A stretch of 64,000 bases of DNA from Alistipes sp. (GCA_017631055.1 JAGBTZ010000033.1:1-64000); one strand, 5' to 3'. Shown: positions 15,791 to 24,778, numbered from the stretch's first letter. Notes: generated by a model not told the origin, from the sequence alone. A program made the numbers and translations.

Positions 15791-17200
15791 CTAATCCAAC
15801 AATGATATTGCAACCTTCTGTTGTTTATTCTTCATAGAGTTGTGATAACGGTGGAATGCTTTTGATCCAGGCGCATGACCACTCATCGTGCAGATGATAT
15901 TATCCGTAACCCCTTTTCCAACGAGTGTGTCTATGAAGTTGCTTCTTGCAAATTTGCTCTTTGCTAACTCATATAAAGGTTTGAACTCCGCTTCATCGTA
16001 GGCGTTATATACCACAACCGTTCTATCCAACCCCGCCTTCTGAAATACCTTTTTAAGACTATCATTGTAAGTCTGAGCATGCTTTGGAAAATCAAATAAT
16101 GACATTTTAGGGTGTCGCTCCTCGTCTTTATACTTACTAACAATCTCTAATGCTTTTTCTGTTAAAGGAATACGACACGCTATGGCGGTGGACTCTTTGG
16201 TTTTTGATGGCATATATCTAATACACCACTCGCCATCATCAAGCATTAGATTCTCTACCTTCAATTTGAAAAAATCACTAACTCTTGCACCGATACTACA
16301 CTGAAAGTAGAACAAGTCACGGATAAACTCTAAGTTTTCATCTTCCATATCTGCTTCAAACATTCTCCTCTTCTCCTCTTGGGTTAATGTTACTGGGTCA
16401 CCGTATTTTGCTGTTGGAACTTGAAAGTCTGCGATATTGCCCACCTCTGTAATACCATATCTTTTCCTACACCAAGTAAAGAAGAACTTAATGTTGGTTA
16501 GAATCTTAGAAATCGTATTTCGATTCTTCTTCCTTGAATAGTGCGCTTTACTACGATGTGTGTTGTCATTCTGCCCTTCATCTTGGATAAGATAGGTCAT
16601 AAAATCAGACAGGAGTTGCATATTGCACCTATCAAAAGTAATGCTTCTCTTTCTATACCTTTCAAAGTTTTTGAAATGATTGATAGTGTTAAACCTTGTC
16701 TTGTTTCTACCTTTTGAAACGGTAGCGTCCATACAGAACAACTCACCCAACACCCACAATGGATTTTCACCACGCTTACACTGTACAGGATAATCTTCTT
16801 CTACAACAACTCTCTCCTTCTTGCCAATCTCCACATCCAAATACTCAATCAACTCCTCACGGGAGAGGTCATCATGCTCTTCTGCTAAAATTGCCAATAT
16901 GCTTGCTATCAAATCCAATTTCTTGTTTACTTCTGAAAATAATACGGTTGAGGATTTGTGTTTGGCATAAGCGTTACGGTGTATGCCGTAAGTGCGATTA
17001 CCATCTCCTTTGTTTGCTTCTGATGCGCTCCCAAACCATGCAGACTTTTGAGCAGTGTATCCCGTGTAATAGTGAATGGTTCTGCTCTTGTTAATCCTAA
17101 TCAACGCACTAATCTGATAAAATGGTTCTGTGCTACGAACCTTCTTTGAAACATAGACATTCTTCTTAATGTCCAATCGAAATTTAATTGAATAAACCAT
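15791..17200 (-). CDS. Tyrosine site-specific integrase of the element
   Basis: A 469-aa protein of normal length for Bacteroidales integrases: N-terminal arm-binding region (~1-150), SAM-like core-binding domain (~165-275, including INHFKNFERYRKRSITFDRC), and catalytic domain (~290-460). Catalytic residues are Arg in GARVSDFFKLKVENL, Lys in PSKTKES, Arg in KFARSNFID, His in MSGHAPGSKAF and Tyr in HRYHNSM. The usual HxxR His is replaced by Lys (KFAR). The start codon lies 212 bp inside the right repeat and the gene points inward, the usual arrangement for tRNA-targeting integrases. Confidence 0.9.
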   Translation of the reverse strand: MVYSIKFRLDIKKNVYVSKKVRSTEPFYQISALIRINKSRTIHYYTGYTAQKSAWFGSASEANKGDGNRTYGIHRNAYAKHKSSTVLFSEVNKKLDLIASILAILAEEHDDLSREELIEYLDVEIGKKERVVVEEDYPVQCKRGENPLWVLGELFCMDATVSKGRNKTRFNTINHFKNFERYRKRSITFDRCNMQLLSDFMTYLIQDEGQNDNTHRSKAHYSRKKNRNTISKILTNIKFFFTWCRKRYGITEVGNIADFQVPTAKYGDPVTLTQEEKRRMFEADMEDENLEFIRDLFYFQCSIGARVSDFFKLKVENLMLDDGEWCIRYMPSKTKESTAIACRIPLTEKALEIVSKYKDEERHPKMSLFDFPKHAQTYNDSLKKVFQKAGLDRTVVVYNAYDEAEFKPLYELAKSKFARSNFIDTLVGKGVTDNIICTMSGHAPGSKAFHRYHNSMKNKQQKVAISLLD

Positions 17201-17411
17201 AATGTTAAACTTTTTTTATTTAACACTATGTCTTCATTCTAAAAAGTAAATAGTAAAAAAGAAAATGGGCGTAAATTTTTATTTTTACGCTCACTTTTTC
17301 GTTTTTGAGGCGATGTTTGTTGAGGTTAAGCGATGTTAAAAATTGCATTGTGAGACTACTCAATACACTTTCCGATGCTTAATGAAGTTTAACAATCTCT
17401 AATCTTTTGCA

Positions 17412-17426
17412 CGCTTCGGACCTCAA
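17412..17426 (+). repeat. attR-like direct repeat
   Basis: CGCTTCGGACCTCAA, identical to 5394-5408. It is an isolated copy of the tRNA-Cys 3' end with no tRNA upstream of it, which marks the displaced end of the original gene. Confidence 0.85.
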
Positions 17427-17436
17427 TGTTTCAACC

Positions 17437-17467
17437 AACGACTGATGCAAATCAGTCGTTTTTTTGT
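17437..17467 (+). terminator. Original tRNA-Cys terminator, now displaced
   Basis: AACGACTGAT (17437-17446), loop GCAA, ATCAGTCGTT (17451-17460), then a T run. It sits 11 nt after the right repeat. In the uninterrupted chromosome it would follow tRNA-Cys directly. Confidence 0.75.
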
Positions 17468-17612
17468 TGTAGGGCGGTTAGTGTGCAAGCACCCAACTGC
17501 AGAATTAGATGAGGAGCAATTCACAATTCACAATTAAAAAACACCTTAATTATCAATTATCAATTGTCAATTATCAATTTAGCCAATGGCTAATGGCCAA
17601 TGGCTAACAAAC

Positions 17613-18974
17613 TCATCTCCACTCTCGGCGGAAGGAATGGATTTTATGGCGGACACGCAAAAGGTAGAGCACTGCCGCGCTACCCAAGCCAAACAAGTAG
17701 CCGAGGAACAATCCGCAGGGACCCATATCGAGTACAAAACCACAGAGATAGCCCACAGGGATATTCAGCACCAGATATGCCAGCAGCGATATCCACGAGA
17801 TAATCTTCACATCCTGAAATCCGCGCATAATACCCACGCCCGCACACTGCAGAGCATCGAAAACCTGATAGAGCGAGACCATAATCAGCATTTGCGAGGC
17901 GAGTTCCACGATTTCGACATTGGTGGTAAAGAGCAGGGGTATCTGACGACTAAACACCACAAAGATTACGGCTGCAAACAGATCCCACAACAGCATCAGG
18001 TGCAATGCAGCCTTCGATGTAAGGCTCATATTGTCGGCATCGTGTGCTCCATAGCAGTGCGACACTCGAATTGTCACAGCCGTACCCACCGACAGCACTA
18101 TCATAAAGGCGGCATTACCGAGTGTCATTGCAATCTGGTTGGCACCAATGGCTATGGCATCAAACCACCCCATCATCACACTCGTAATAACGAATGCCAG
18201 CGACTCGAGGAACATCTGCGCAGCAATCGGGGTCCCCATCTTAAACAATGAATAGAAATCTCTACTGCCAAAACGCACCGAAGGCATAAGCGATGTATAG
18301 GAGCGATAGCGGCGGCGCAGCACAAAGTAGCCAATACCGAGCAAGGGCATACATATTCTCGAGATGAGAGTGGCCAGACCTGCGCCCTCAACGCCCATCT
18401 CGGGCATACCCAAAGCACCATAGATAAATACCCAGTTAAGCACAATGTTCAGCAGATTGCAGAACATCATTATAATCATCGGGGTCACCGTATTGCCCAC
18501 ACCATCCAAGAAATTCTTGAAGGCACTGAACAACAACACCGGGAAGAGGCTGTAGGCCATCATTCGGTAGTATGGCAGAGCCGCATTAACAACCTCGACC
18601 GGTTGGCCCATACGATAGAGCAGTGGTTCTGCCCCGAGCTGAAGCGCAACGAAGACCATACCGAGTAGCGAAAAGAGCAGTATGGCGTGCTTGAGATACG
18701 AAGCCGAACGGAGCTTATCCTTCTGAGCGAAGAGCTCTCCGATAAGAGGTGTAAGTCCGAGCGTAAGTCCCTGACCCGTAACGAAGAAGATGAACGAAAT
18801 CATCACTCCGAACGATACGGCAGCCAACGGCAGAGGGTCATCGCCACCATACTGCCCCACCATCACATTGTCGGCAAACTGCACCAAGACATGGCCCAAT
18901 TGCGACACTACAATCGGCAGAGCCAACTTCAGCGTAGCAGCATAGTGTGTTTTATATTTCGCGAAACTGTACAT
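17613..18974 (-). CDS. MATE family efflux transporter
   Basis: A multidrug/toxin extruder of the NorM/DinF type with about twelve membrane segments. Typical features are LKLALPIVVSQLGHVLVQFA near the start, DNVMVGQYG, the repeated half starting FSLFKMGTPIAAQMFLES, and IGANQIAMTLGNAAFM. These transporters exchange Na+ or H+ for cationic drugs across the inner membrane. I chose 18974 (MYSFAKYKTHYA) rather than 19010, because a -7 box (TACCTTTG, 18989-18982 on the minus strand) lies within the longer frame. With that box the transcript would begin at or near the ATG. Confidence 0.9.
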   Translation of the reverse strand: MYSFAKYKTHYAATLKLALPIVVSQLGHVLVQFADNVMVGQYGGDDPLPLAAVSFGVMISFIFFVTGQGLTLGLTPLIGELFAQKDKLRSASYLKHAILLFSLLGMVFVALQLGAEPLLYRMGQPVEVVNAALPYYRMMAYSLFPVLLFSAFKNFLDGVGNTVTPMIIMMFCNLLNIVLNWVFIYGALGMPEMGVEGAGLATLISRICMPLLGIGYFVLRRRYRSYTSLMPSVRFGSRDFYSLFKMGTPIAAQMFLESLAFVITSVMMGWFDAIAIGANQIAMTLGNAAFMIVLSVGTAVTIRVSHCYGAHDADNMSLTSKAALHLMLLWDLFAAVIFVVFSRQIPLLFTTNVEIVELASQMLIMVSLYQVFDALQCAGVGIMRGFQDVKIISWISLLAYLVLNIPVGYLCGFVLDMGPCGLFLGYLFGLGSAAVLYLLRVRHKIHSFRREWR

Positions 18975-18981
18975 CGGGGAG

Positions 18982-19011
18982 CAAAGGTACAAAAATAGTA
19001 GCAAACTCAAA
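18982..19011 (-). promoter_or_regulatory. Promoter of the MATE gene
   Basis: On the minus strand: TTTG (19011-19008), an 18-nt spacer, TACCTTTG (18989-18982). Only 7 nt separate the box from the chosen ATG, implying a leaderless or nearly leaderless mRNA. Confidence 0.6.
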
Positions 19012-19228
19012 AAAGGAGTGGCTACCTAACTTTTAGGTACAACACTTGTCTCAATCCGGCAATTGTAGTCAGTCGCCTATACCTCAACAACTTCAGCACA
19101 AACTCGAAGGCACTATTGTTACAAGGTTTGGCACTAAACGCTCCACACAACTCCTCGCTCAATCAATCTAACAAAGGTATAAAAAGAGGAATTATCCGAT
19201 AGAAAATTTCATATTGTCGATTTTTTAC

Positions 19229-19236
19229 TATTTTTG
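19229..19236 (+). promoter_or_regulatory. -7 box of the ricT-gldH-trmB operon
   Basis: TATTTTTG, 16 nt before the ATG at 19253. No other feature is seen in the 19012-19252 spacer. Confidence 0.5.
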
Positions 19237-19252
19237 TAGAAAATTTGCAATA

Positions 19253-20596
19253 ATGTTCGATTTTCAAAATAGAGATATCAAACCCGAGTTAGGTTGCGGT
19301 TGCGCTTTCAGCGAGTGCGATGGCGAGGCGTGTGCAACCCCTTGCGAGGGTTGCTACAAGCTCCACGAGACCGATTGGCTCGAGGATTACCCGGTAAACA
19401 TCCCTACCGACATCGTAGAGGTGCGTTTCAAGAATACACGCCGCTCATACTACCAGAATGTCAATAACTTAGACCTGAAGCGCGGTGATATTGTCGCTGT
19501 CGAGGCTTCGCCGGGTCACGACATCGGCACCGTTTCGCTCACGGGCGATATGGTTGCCAAGCAGATGCGCCGTGTCGGCTTCAACCCCCACAACGGAGAG
19601 TTCAAGAAGATCTATCGCAAGGCTCGTCCCTACGACATCGAGCGTTGGCAGGAGGCAATCGCACTCGAGCACGAGACGATGATTCGTTCGCGCCAGATTG
19701 CTGCCGATATGGGGCTCGATATGAAGATTGGAGATGTTGAGTATCAGGGCGATAAAATCAAGGCTATCTTCTACTACATAGCCGAGGGCCGTGTCGATTT
19801 CCGCGAACTTATCAAGGTCTTTGCCGAGCAGTTCCACATCCGTATCGAGATGAAGCAGATTGGTGCTCGCCAGGAGGCAGGTCGCATCGGCGGTATCGGT
19901 GCTTGCGGTCGCGAGTTGTGTTGCGCATCGTGGATTTCGAGTTTCTCGAGTGTCACCACAGGTGCTGCCCGTGTGCAAGACATCTCGCCCAACCCCCAAA
20001 AGTTGGCCGGACAGTGTTCGAAGCTCAAGTGTTGCCTGGTCTACGAGTACGACACCTACGCTGATGCTCGTCGCAATATGCCCCGTGTTCGCGAGCCGCT
20101 GCAGACCCTTGACGGAGAGTTCTTCTTGGTCAAGAGCGATATTTTGGCGCACACGATGACCTTCAGCAGCAGCAAGGATTCGATGTCAAATCTCGTGACA
20201 TTGCCCGTATCCCGAGTGCGTGAGATTTTGGCGGCAAATCGCGCAGGTCGCAAGGTCGAGCAACTCCAAGGCGAGGAGTATGTACCCGAGGTCGAGGAGC
20301 CGACATACCGCACCGAGGAGGATAGCATCACCCGCTTCGACAACAAGAAACGCAGCAAAAACCGCAATAAGAATCGCAACAAAAACCGTTCGAACAGTGC
20401 AAACGGCAGTGATAAGCGTGAGGCTTCGCCAGAGGCTGAAGCGCCCCAATCCGAGAAGAACGAGAGCAATGCTCCCGCCCAAAACCCGAACTCGGAGGGT
20501 CGCAATAACGACAACCGCCACCGCCGTTCGAAGAATCGCCACCGTGGCCATAACCACAAAAACGGAGGCAACCCCGGAGGCGAAAACAATGTTTAG
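19253..20596 (+). CDS. ricT: PSP1/RicT-like protein
   Basis: A 447-aa protein. A Cys-rich N-terminus (GCGCAFSECDGEACATPCEG, continuing CYKL) precedes the PSP1 domain (~35-300), which carries the paired cysteines in ACGRELCCASW and CSKLKCCLVYEYD. RicT forms an Fe-S complex affecting RNA processing through RNase Y in Bacillus; the Bacteroidota role is less clear. The last ~110 residues are a low-complexity Lys/Arg/Asn tail (KKRSKNRNKNRNKNRSN), likely disordered and RNA-binding. It starts the operon ricT-gldH-trmB, a neighbourhood conserved in Bacteroidota. RNase Y is also encoded in this window (56124-57653). The start at 19253 fits the box at 19229 better than 19214. Confidence 0.8.
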   Translation: MFDFQNRDIKPELGCGCAFSECDGEACATPCEGCYKLHETDWLEDYPVNIPTDIVEVRFKNTRRSYYQNVNNLDLKRGDIVAVEASPGHDIGTVSLTGDMVAKQMRRVGFNPHNGEFKKIYRKARPYDIERWQEAIALEHETMIRSRQIAADMGLDMKIGDVEYQGDKIKAIFYYIAEGRVDFRELIKVFAEQFHIRIEMKQIGARQEAGRIGGIGACGRELCCASWISSFSSVTTGAARVQDISPNPQKLAGQCSKLKCCLVYEYDTYADARRNMPRVREPLQTLDGEFFLVKSDILAHTMTFSSSKDSMSNLVTLPVSRVREILAANRAGRKVEQLQGEEYVPEVEEPTYRTEEDSITRFDNKKRSKNRNKNRNKNRSNSANGSDKREASPEAEAPQSEKNESNAPAQNPNSEGRNNDNRHRRSKNRHRGHNHKNGGNPGGENNV

Positions 20597-20620
20597 AACT
20601 TTTAGACACAACAAACACCT

Positions 20621-21076
20621 ATGACACAGAGAATTATATCACGCATAACAGCCATTTTGGCATTCGCCACACTGCTGGTCGGTTGCGCTCCGAAGGAGAA
20701 GAATGTATGCCATGTAAATCCCAACAACTGGGATAGGAGTGCCGACATTGTCTACGAAAACAACCAGCCCGGCACCTCTTATGTCGACATCTCGTTTTTC
20801 GTGAGATGCAATGCCGATTTAGATATAAATATGTTGCCGGTCGTTGTCCGCATCATTGCGCCCGACTCGGCAGAGTGCATCGAGCAGAGCATTTGGACCT
20901 TCGATCCCGAGAAGCCTACGGCTCCGGCCACTACGGTACAGAAAATAGCCTATCGCAGCACTTGCGCCATGAATCAAATAGGCAAGTACATCTTCTCGGT
21001 TACCCCGATGCAGTCGGTTCGAGGAGTGGAGGCAGTCGGAATAATTACGGAGAAAACTGATTTCTATAAGTTTTAA
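20621..21076 (+). CDS. gldH: Gliding motility lipoprotein GldH
   Basis: A 151-aa lipoprotein with signal peptide and lipobox LLVGC. The body has CHVNPNNWDRSADIVYENN, GTSYVDISFFVRCNADLDI and a C-terminal VRGVEAVGIITEK, matching GldH. GldH belongs to the accessory Gld set first found in gliding Flavobacteria and is retained in non-gliding Bacteroidales, where its job is unclear. Its position right after the PSP1/RicT gene supports the call. The stop overlaps the trmB ATG by 1 nt (TAATG), so translation is coupled. Confidence 0.75.
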   Translation: MTQRIISRITAILAFATLLVGCAPKEKNVCHVNPNNWDRSADIVYENNQPGTSYVDISFFVRCNADLDINMLPVVVRIIAPDSAECIEQSIWTFDPEKPTAPATTVQKIAYRSTCAMNQIGKYIFSVTPMQSVRGVEAVGIITEKTDFYKF

Positions 21077-21819
21077 TGGGAAAAGATAAATTACGCCGCT
21101 TTGCCGAAAATCTCACTTTCGGCTGCATGATACAACCCGAATTTGAGGAGATATTCAATCGTGACCACCCTCTCAAAGGGCGCTGGAACGAGGATTTCTT
21201 CCACAACGATAAACCCATAGTTCTCGAGTTGGGATGTGGCAAGGGCGAGTACACCATCGCTCTGGCTCAGCGCGACCCCGAGCGCAACTATATAGGTATC
21301 GACATCAAGGGTGCCCGCATGTGGCGAGGTGCGAAGACTGCCACCGAGAGCGGAATGACCAACGTGGCATTCGTGCGCACACGCATCGAGTTCATCAACT
21401 CCTTCTTCGGCGAGGGCGAGATTGCGGAGATATGGATTACATTCCCCGACCCGCAACTCAAGACACGCCGTGCGAAGAAACGCCTCACTGCGCCCCTCTT
21501 TCTGGAGCGATATGCGCAGATGCTTGCCCAAGACGGAGCAATCAATCTGAAGACCGACTCACAACATCTGTTTGCCTACACCTCGGCCGTTATCGACCAC
21601 TTCTCGCTTCCGTGCGAGGTGGCCAATGACGACATCTACGGCTCGGGCTATGCAGACGAAGTCCTCTCGGTCAAGACCGCCTATGAGCAGATGTTCCTCG
21701 AGAGAGGTCTGCCCATCACCTACACCCGTTTTTCGCTCGGAGGCAAGCGGTCGTTCGAGTGGTTTGATTGGGAGGGTGACGATGTTCTCGAGAAGGACAA
21801 CGAGGAGGCTCGACTTTAG
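21076..21819 (+). CDS. trmB: tRNA (guanine-N7-)-methyltransferase
   Basis: A 247-aa Rossmann-fold methyltransferase that makes m7G46 in tRNA. The SAM-binding motif is LELGCGKGEYTIALAQRD (residues ~54-71), followed by YIGIDIKGARMWRGAK and the family signature ITFPDPQLKTRRAKKRL (~122-138). C-terminal tRNA-binding residues are in TYTRFSLGGKRSFEWFDW. Length is normal. It shares an operon with gldH. Confidence 0.93.
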   Translation: MGKDKLRRFAENLTFGCMIQPEFEEIFNRDHPLKGRWNEDFFHNDKPIVLELGCGKGEYTIALAQRDPERNYIGIDIKGARMWRGAKTATESGMTNVAFVRTRIEFINSFFGEGEIAEIWITFPDPQLKTRRAKKRLTAPLFLERYAQMLAQDGAINLKTDSQHLFAYTSAVIDHFSLPCEVANDDIYGSGYADEVLSVKTAYEQMFLERGLPITYTRFSLGGKRSFEWFDWEGDDVLEKDNEEARL

Positions 21820-21951
21820 TAAAATCGGACATTTCCAACATTTATCGTGGCGCCGATACAATATCCCGCCAGCGATTGCGTTTATCATACAAAACAAAGA
21901 GATTTTGCCTATGATATAAATCGACTCTCAACAAACAACTTTTATAAGATT

Positions 21952-23445
21952 ATGACAAAGAGAGTATTTTCATTTTTAGGACTCGTAGCTATCTCGGCAC
22001 TTGCCGGAGGGGCTGCGGCTTGGGGTGTTGCATCAATTAGCGAGAAGGGCTCACCCGTAGAGATTATAGACTCGGTAAATTATGGCAACGAGGCTCCGGG
22101 CTCCTCGCTCGGCACCCAGTTCACAGCCTTCCAGGCCGAACAATATCCCGACCTCACATACGCAGCCGAGAATGCCGTTAAGGCGGTCGTAAATATCGAG
22201 GCTGTTCAGGAGGTCGAGATGCGACAGAGGTCTTACGACCCCTTCCTTGAGTTTTTCGGATTCCCGCAGCAGCCACACGATGGACGTCCTCAAATCCAGG
22301 AGCGCAGAGCCGGTGGCTCGGGCGTAATCATCTCGGAGGATGGATTTATCGTCACCAACAACCACGTCATTGAGAACGCCACCAAACTGCGCGTGAAACT
22401 CTATGACGAGCGCGTGTTCGATGCCAAAGTTATCGGCACCGACCCCACCACCGACATCGCCCTTATCAAGATTGAGGAGCAGGGTCTGCCAACAATTCCG
22501 TTCGGAAGTTCAGACGGATTGCGCCTGGGTGAGTGGGTGTTGGCTATCGGCTCGCCATTCGATTTGCAATCGACCATCACGGCCGGTATTGTCAGCGCCA
22601 AGGCTCGCCGTTTGGATGTCATTCCCAACGAGTTCCGCATCGAGTCGTTCATCCAGACAGATGCAGCGGTCAATCCCGGAAACTCAGGTGGTGCTTTGGT
22701 CAACACTCGCGGAGAGTTGGTCGGCATCAACACCGTAATCAAGTCATCGACCGGCAGTTACATCGGTTACTCGTTTGCCGTACCCGAGACCATCGTGCGC
22801 AAGGTTGTGGTCGATTTGAAGGAGTATGGCGTGGTACAACGCGCACTGCTCGGCATTTCGTATCGACCTATCGACCAGCGATTTATCGACGAGATGGGCA
22901 AGGAGTTGGGCATCAGCGAGATTGGCGGAGCCTACGTCGCATCTGTGGGTGAGGGAGGAGCCGCATCCGAGGCCGGCATCCGCAAGGGCGATATTATCCT
23001 CTCGATTGATGGTGTAAAGATTGACCACACGACAACCATTACCGAGCAGATTGCCAAGCACCGTCCCAACGATAAGGTGAAAATATCGGTAAAAAGAGGC
23101 AATGATGTGAAACATTTTGACGTTCTTTTGCGTAATAAAGCCGGTAAACCCGAGCTACTGACCCGCGAAAGCGTTGATGTTGTGGAGGTTTTGGGTGGCA
23201 AGTTCGTTGATGCAAGTGCCAAGTTGTGCCGTCAGCTTAACATCAAGGGAGGTGTTCAGGTGGCAGGTCTCAAGGAGGGCGGATTGCTCGCAAGGGCGAG
23301 AGTCAGGAGTGGGTTTGTGATTACCCACATCAACGATAGACCCGTGTACGAAGTTGCCGACCTTAATCGTCTGACGGACAAGATTCAGTCGATTGACGGA
23401 ATCTATCCTGACGGACGTGCCGCAAGTTATGTGATTGTGGAGTAA
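21952..23445 (+). CDS. Do-like serine protease (HtrA/DegP)
   Basis: A 497-aa periplasmic protease and chaperone. An N-terminal membrane or signal segment (VFSFLGLVAISALAGGAAAW) is followed by a trypsin-like domain with His in TNNHVIENA, Asp in TTDIALIKIE and Ser in NPGNSGGALV. Two PDZ domains follow (~290-385 and ~400-495). It degrades misfolded envelope proteins. The start at 21952 (MTKRVF) is preferred over 21847 because the extra 35 residues would bury the signal. A strong terminator follows. Confidence 0.93.
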   Translation: MTKRVFSFLGLVAISALAGGAAAWGVASISEKGSPVEIIDSVNYGNEAPGSSLGTQFTAFQAEQYPDLTYAAENAVKAVVNIEAVQEVEMRQRSYDPFLEFFGFPQQPHDGRPQIQERRAGGSGVIISEDGFIVTNNHVIENATKLRVKLYDERVFDAKVIGTDPTTDIALIKIEEQGLPTIPFGSSDGLRLGEWVLAIGSPFDLQSTITAGIVSAKARRLDVIPNEFRIESFIQTDAAVNPGNSGGALVNTRGELVGINTVIKSSTGSYIGYSFAVPETIVRKVVVDLKEYGVVQRALLGISYRPIDQRFIDEMGKELGISEIGGAYVASVGEGGAASEAGIRKGDIILSIDGVKIDHTTTITEQIAKHRPNDKVKISVKRGNDVKHFDVLLRNKAGKPELLTRESVDVVEVLGGKFVDASAKLCRQLNIKGGVQVAGLKEGGLLARARVRSGFVITHINDRPVYEVADLNRLTDKIQSIDGIYPDGRAASYVIVE

Positions 23446-23468
23446 TTGTCACGGTAGCACACGATTCA

Positions 23469-23511
23469 ATGACTGTTACGAAGCATCACGCTTGGTAACA
23501 GTCATTTTTTT
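23469..23511 (+). terminator. Terminator of the HtrA gene
   Basis: ATGACTGTTAC (23469-23479) pairs with GTAACAGTCAT (23495-23505), then seven T residues. The next gene starts 6 nt beyond the run. Confidence 0.85.
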
Positions 23512-23516
23512 GTGAA

Positions 23517-23729
23517 ATGTCAGGTATGAAAGAGATATCGAGCAAGCAGACTTGTCCTATATGCGGAGGAAATGTTGTTCCGATTGTGTATGGTGATCCT
23601 ATGGAAGAGATTTGGGAGATGTCCAAGCGCGGTGAGGTCGTACTTGGAGGTTGCTGTATCGAGGTTGATAAAGAGGGAAATAGTTTAATGCCTGAGTGGG
23701 CTTGCACTAATTGTGATTACAGAAAATAG
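23517..23729 (+). CDS. Small zinc-ribbon-like protein
   Basis: A 70-aa protein with two Cys pairs spaced as a zinc ribbon: CPICGG (residues 13-18) and CTNC (~63-66), plus a GGCCIE motif in between. No family name is certain. It lies 17 nt upstream of rpoD and is probably cotranscribed with it, although its start is within a few nucleotides of the HtrA terminator. MKEISSK at 23526 is an alternative start. Role unknown. Confidence 0.6.
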   Translation: MSGMKEISSKQTCPICGGNVVPIVYGDPMEEIWEMSKRGEVVLGGCCIEVDKEGNSLMPEWACTNCDYRK

Positions 23730-23746
23730 CTAAAAGATAATTTTAT

Positions 23747-24607
23747 ATGCGTCAATTAAAGATTACAAAATCGATTACCAATCGCGAGAGTGCATCTCTC
23801 GACAAGTATCTGCAAGAGATTGGTAAGGAGGAACTTATCACCGTAGAGGAGGAGGTAGAACTCGCCCAGCGAATTAAGAAGGGCGACCAGGAGGCTCTCG
23901 AGAAGTTGACCAAAGCCAACCTGCGTTTCGTAGTCTCGGTGGCAAAGCAGTACCAAAATCAGGGTTTGAGCCTTCCCGACCTTATCAACGAGGGTAACCT
24001 TGGATTGATTAAGGCTGCCGAGAAGTTCGATGAGACCCGAGGTTTCAAGTTCATTTCGTATGCCGTATGGTGGATTCGCCAGTCGATTTTGCAGGCTTTG
24101 GCAGAGCAGTCGCGTATCGTTCGTCTGCCGCTCAATCAGGTAGGCTCGCTCAATAAAATCAACAAGGCCTTTGCTCGTTTCGAGCAGGAGCATGAGCGCA
24201 CTCCCTCGCCCGAGGAGTTGGCTACCGAATTGGAGTTGCCCAAGGAGAAGGTCACTGACACTCTTCGTGTTGCAGGTCGTCATATCTCGGTGGATGCGCC
24301 CTTTGCGGATGGCGAGGATAACTCGCTGCTCGACGTATTGGTAAACCACGATTCGCCCAACGCCGACCGTGGCCTTATCAACGAATCGCTCGCTACGGAG
24401 GTTGACCGCGCATTGGAGACCCTCACCGAGCGTGAGCGCGATATCATCAAGTACTTCTTCGGTATCGGTTGTTCGGAGATGACCCTCGAGGAGATTGGCG
24501 AGAAGTTCGATTTGACTCGTGAGCGTGTCCGTCAGATTAAGGAGAAGGCTATCCGCCGTCTGCGCCACTCTTCACGCAGCAAACTGCTCAAATCGTACCT
24601 GGGCTAA
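23747..24607 (+). CDS. rpoD: Primary RNA polymerase sigma factor
   Basis: A 286-aa protein, the short form typical of Bacteroidota primary sigma factors. Region 1.2 begins [18 protein letters not shown]. Region 2 has [20 protein letters not shown] and the -10 recognition helix [20 protein letters not shown]. Region 3 is residues ~125-200. Region 4.2 HTH is [20 protein letters not shown]. It directs core RNA polymerase to the TTTG/TAnnTTTG promoters seen throughout this window. A hairpin terminator follows. Confidence 0.95.
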   Translation: MRQLKITKSITNRESASLDKYLQEIGKEELITVEEEVELAQRIKKGDQEALEKLTKANLRFVVSVAKQYQNQGLSLPDLINEGNLGLIKAAEKFDETRGFKFISYAVWWIRQSILQALAEQSRIVRLPLNQVGSLNKINKAFARFEQEHERTPSPEELATELELPKEKVTDTLRVAGRHISVDAPFADGEDNSLLDVLVNHDSPNADRGLINESLATEVDRALETLTERERDIIKYFFGIGCSEMTLEEIGEKFDLTRERVRQIKEKAIRRLRHSSRSKLLKSYLG

Positions 24608-24628
24608 AATTTCAAGAAAATATCACAA

Positions 24629-24667
24629 AAAGAGTGTCCGTTTTTTTAGGCGGATGCTCTTTTTTTG
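24629..24667 (+). terminator. Terminator of rpoD
   Basis: AAAGAGTGTCCG (24629-24640) pairs with CGGATGCTCTTT through two wobble pairs, then a T run. A possible -7 box TATATTTG for the next operon follows at 24669-24676. Confidence 0.75.
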
Positions 24668-24778
24668 TTATATTTGCAATAAATTGCAAGGGGTGTGCAA
24701 ATATACGACTTGGCAAACCCCGTAACGCAGCAGAAATAGAGCAGAAAATTAAGTATTAAACCTAAAATAACAGACAAA

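Larger units (their letters stand above)
5394..17426. mobile_element. 12.0-kb integrative element in tRNA-Cys
   Basis: Bounded by the 15-bp repeats at 5394-5408 and 17412-17426 (offset 12,018 bp). Contents fit a small integrative element: an integrase gene next to the right end pointing inward, an excisionase-like HTH gene near the left end, a NUMOD3-like/Rep-like gene pair, three XRE or HTH regulators, a second tyrosine recombinase and cargo. Base composition is clearly more AT-rich than flanking core genes at 5500-9000 and 14400-17200. No relaxase, type IV secretion or capsid gene is visible, so it is best called a mobilizable or satellite-like element of unknown transfer mode. Confidence 0.85.
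17201..17612. other. Right end of the element and adjoining spacer
   Basis: AT-rich end sequence with presumed integrase arm sites, the right 15-bp repeat (17412-17426), the stranded tRNA-Cys terminator (17437-17467), then AATTATCAATT and GCCAATGGCTAATGG repeats typical of the chromosome's intergenic regions. No gene is seen. Confidence 0.6.

Noticed and set aside
9819..17426. A complete diversity-generating retroelement
   Set aside because: The C-terminal domain of the giant protein looks suitable, but no reverse transcriptase, accessory gene or template repeat is visible in the window.
17586..18251. Plus-strand frame of 221 codons opposite the MATE gene
   Set aside because: It is the antisense shadow of a clear multi-spanning transporter. 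The His/Gln-rich product has no family.
20056..20614. Minus-strand frames opposite the ricT tail
   Set aside because: They are antisense shadows of the Lys/Arg/Asn low-complexity tail. Repetitive codons keep several frames open.
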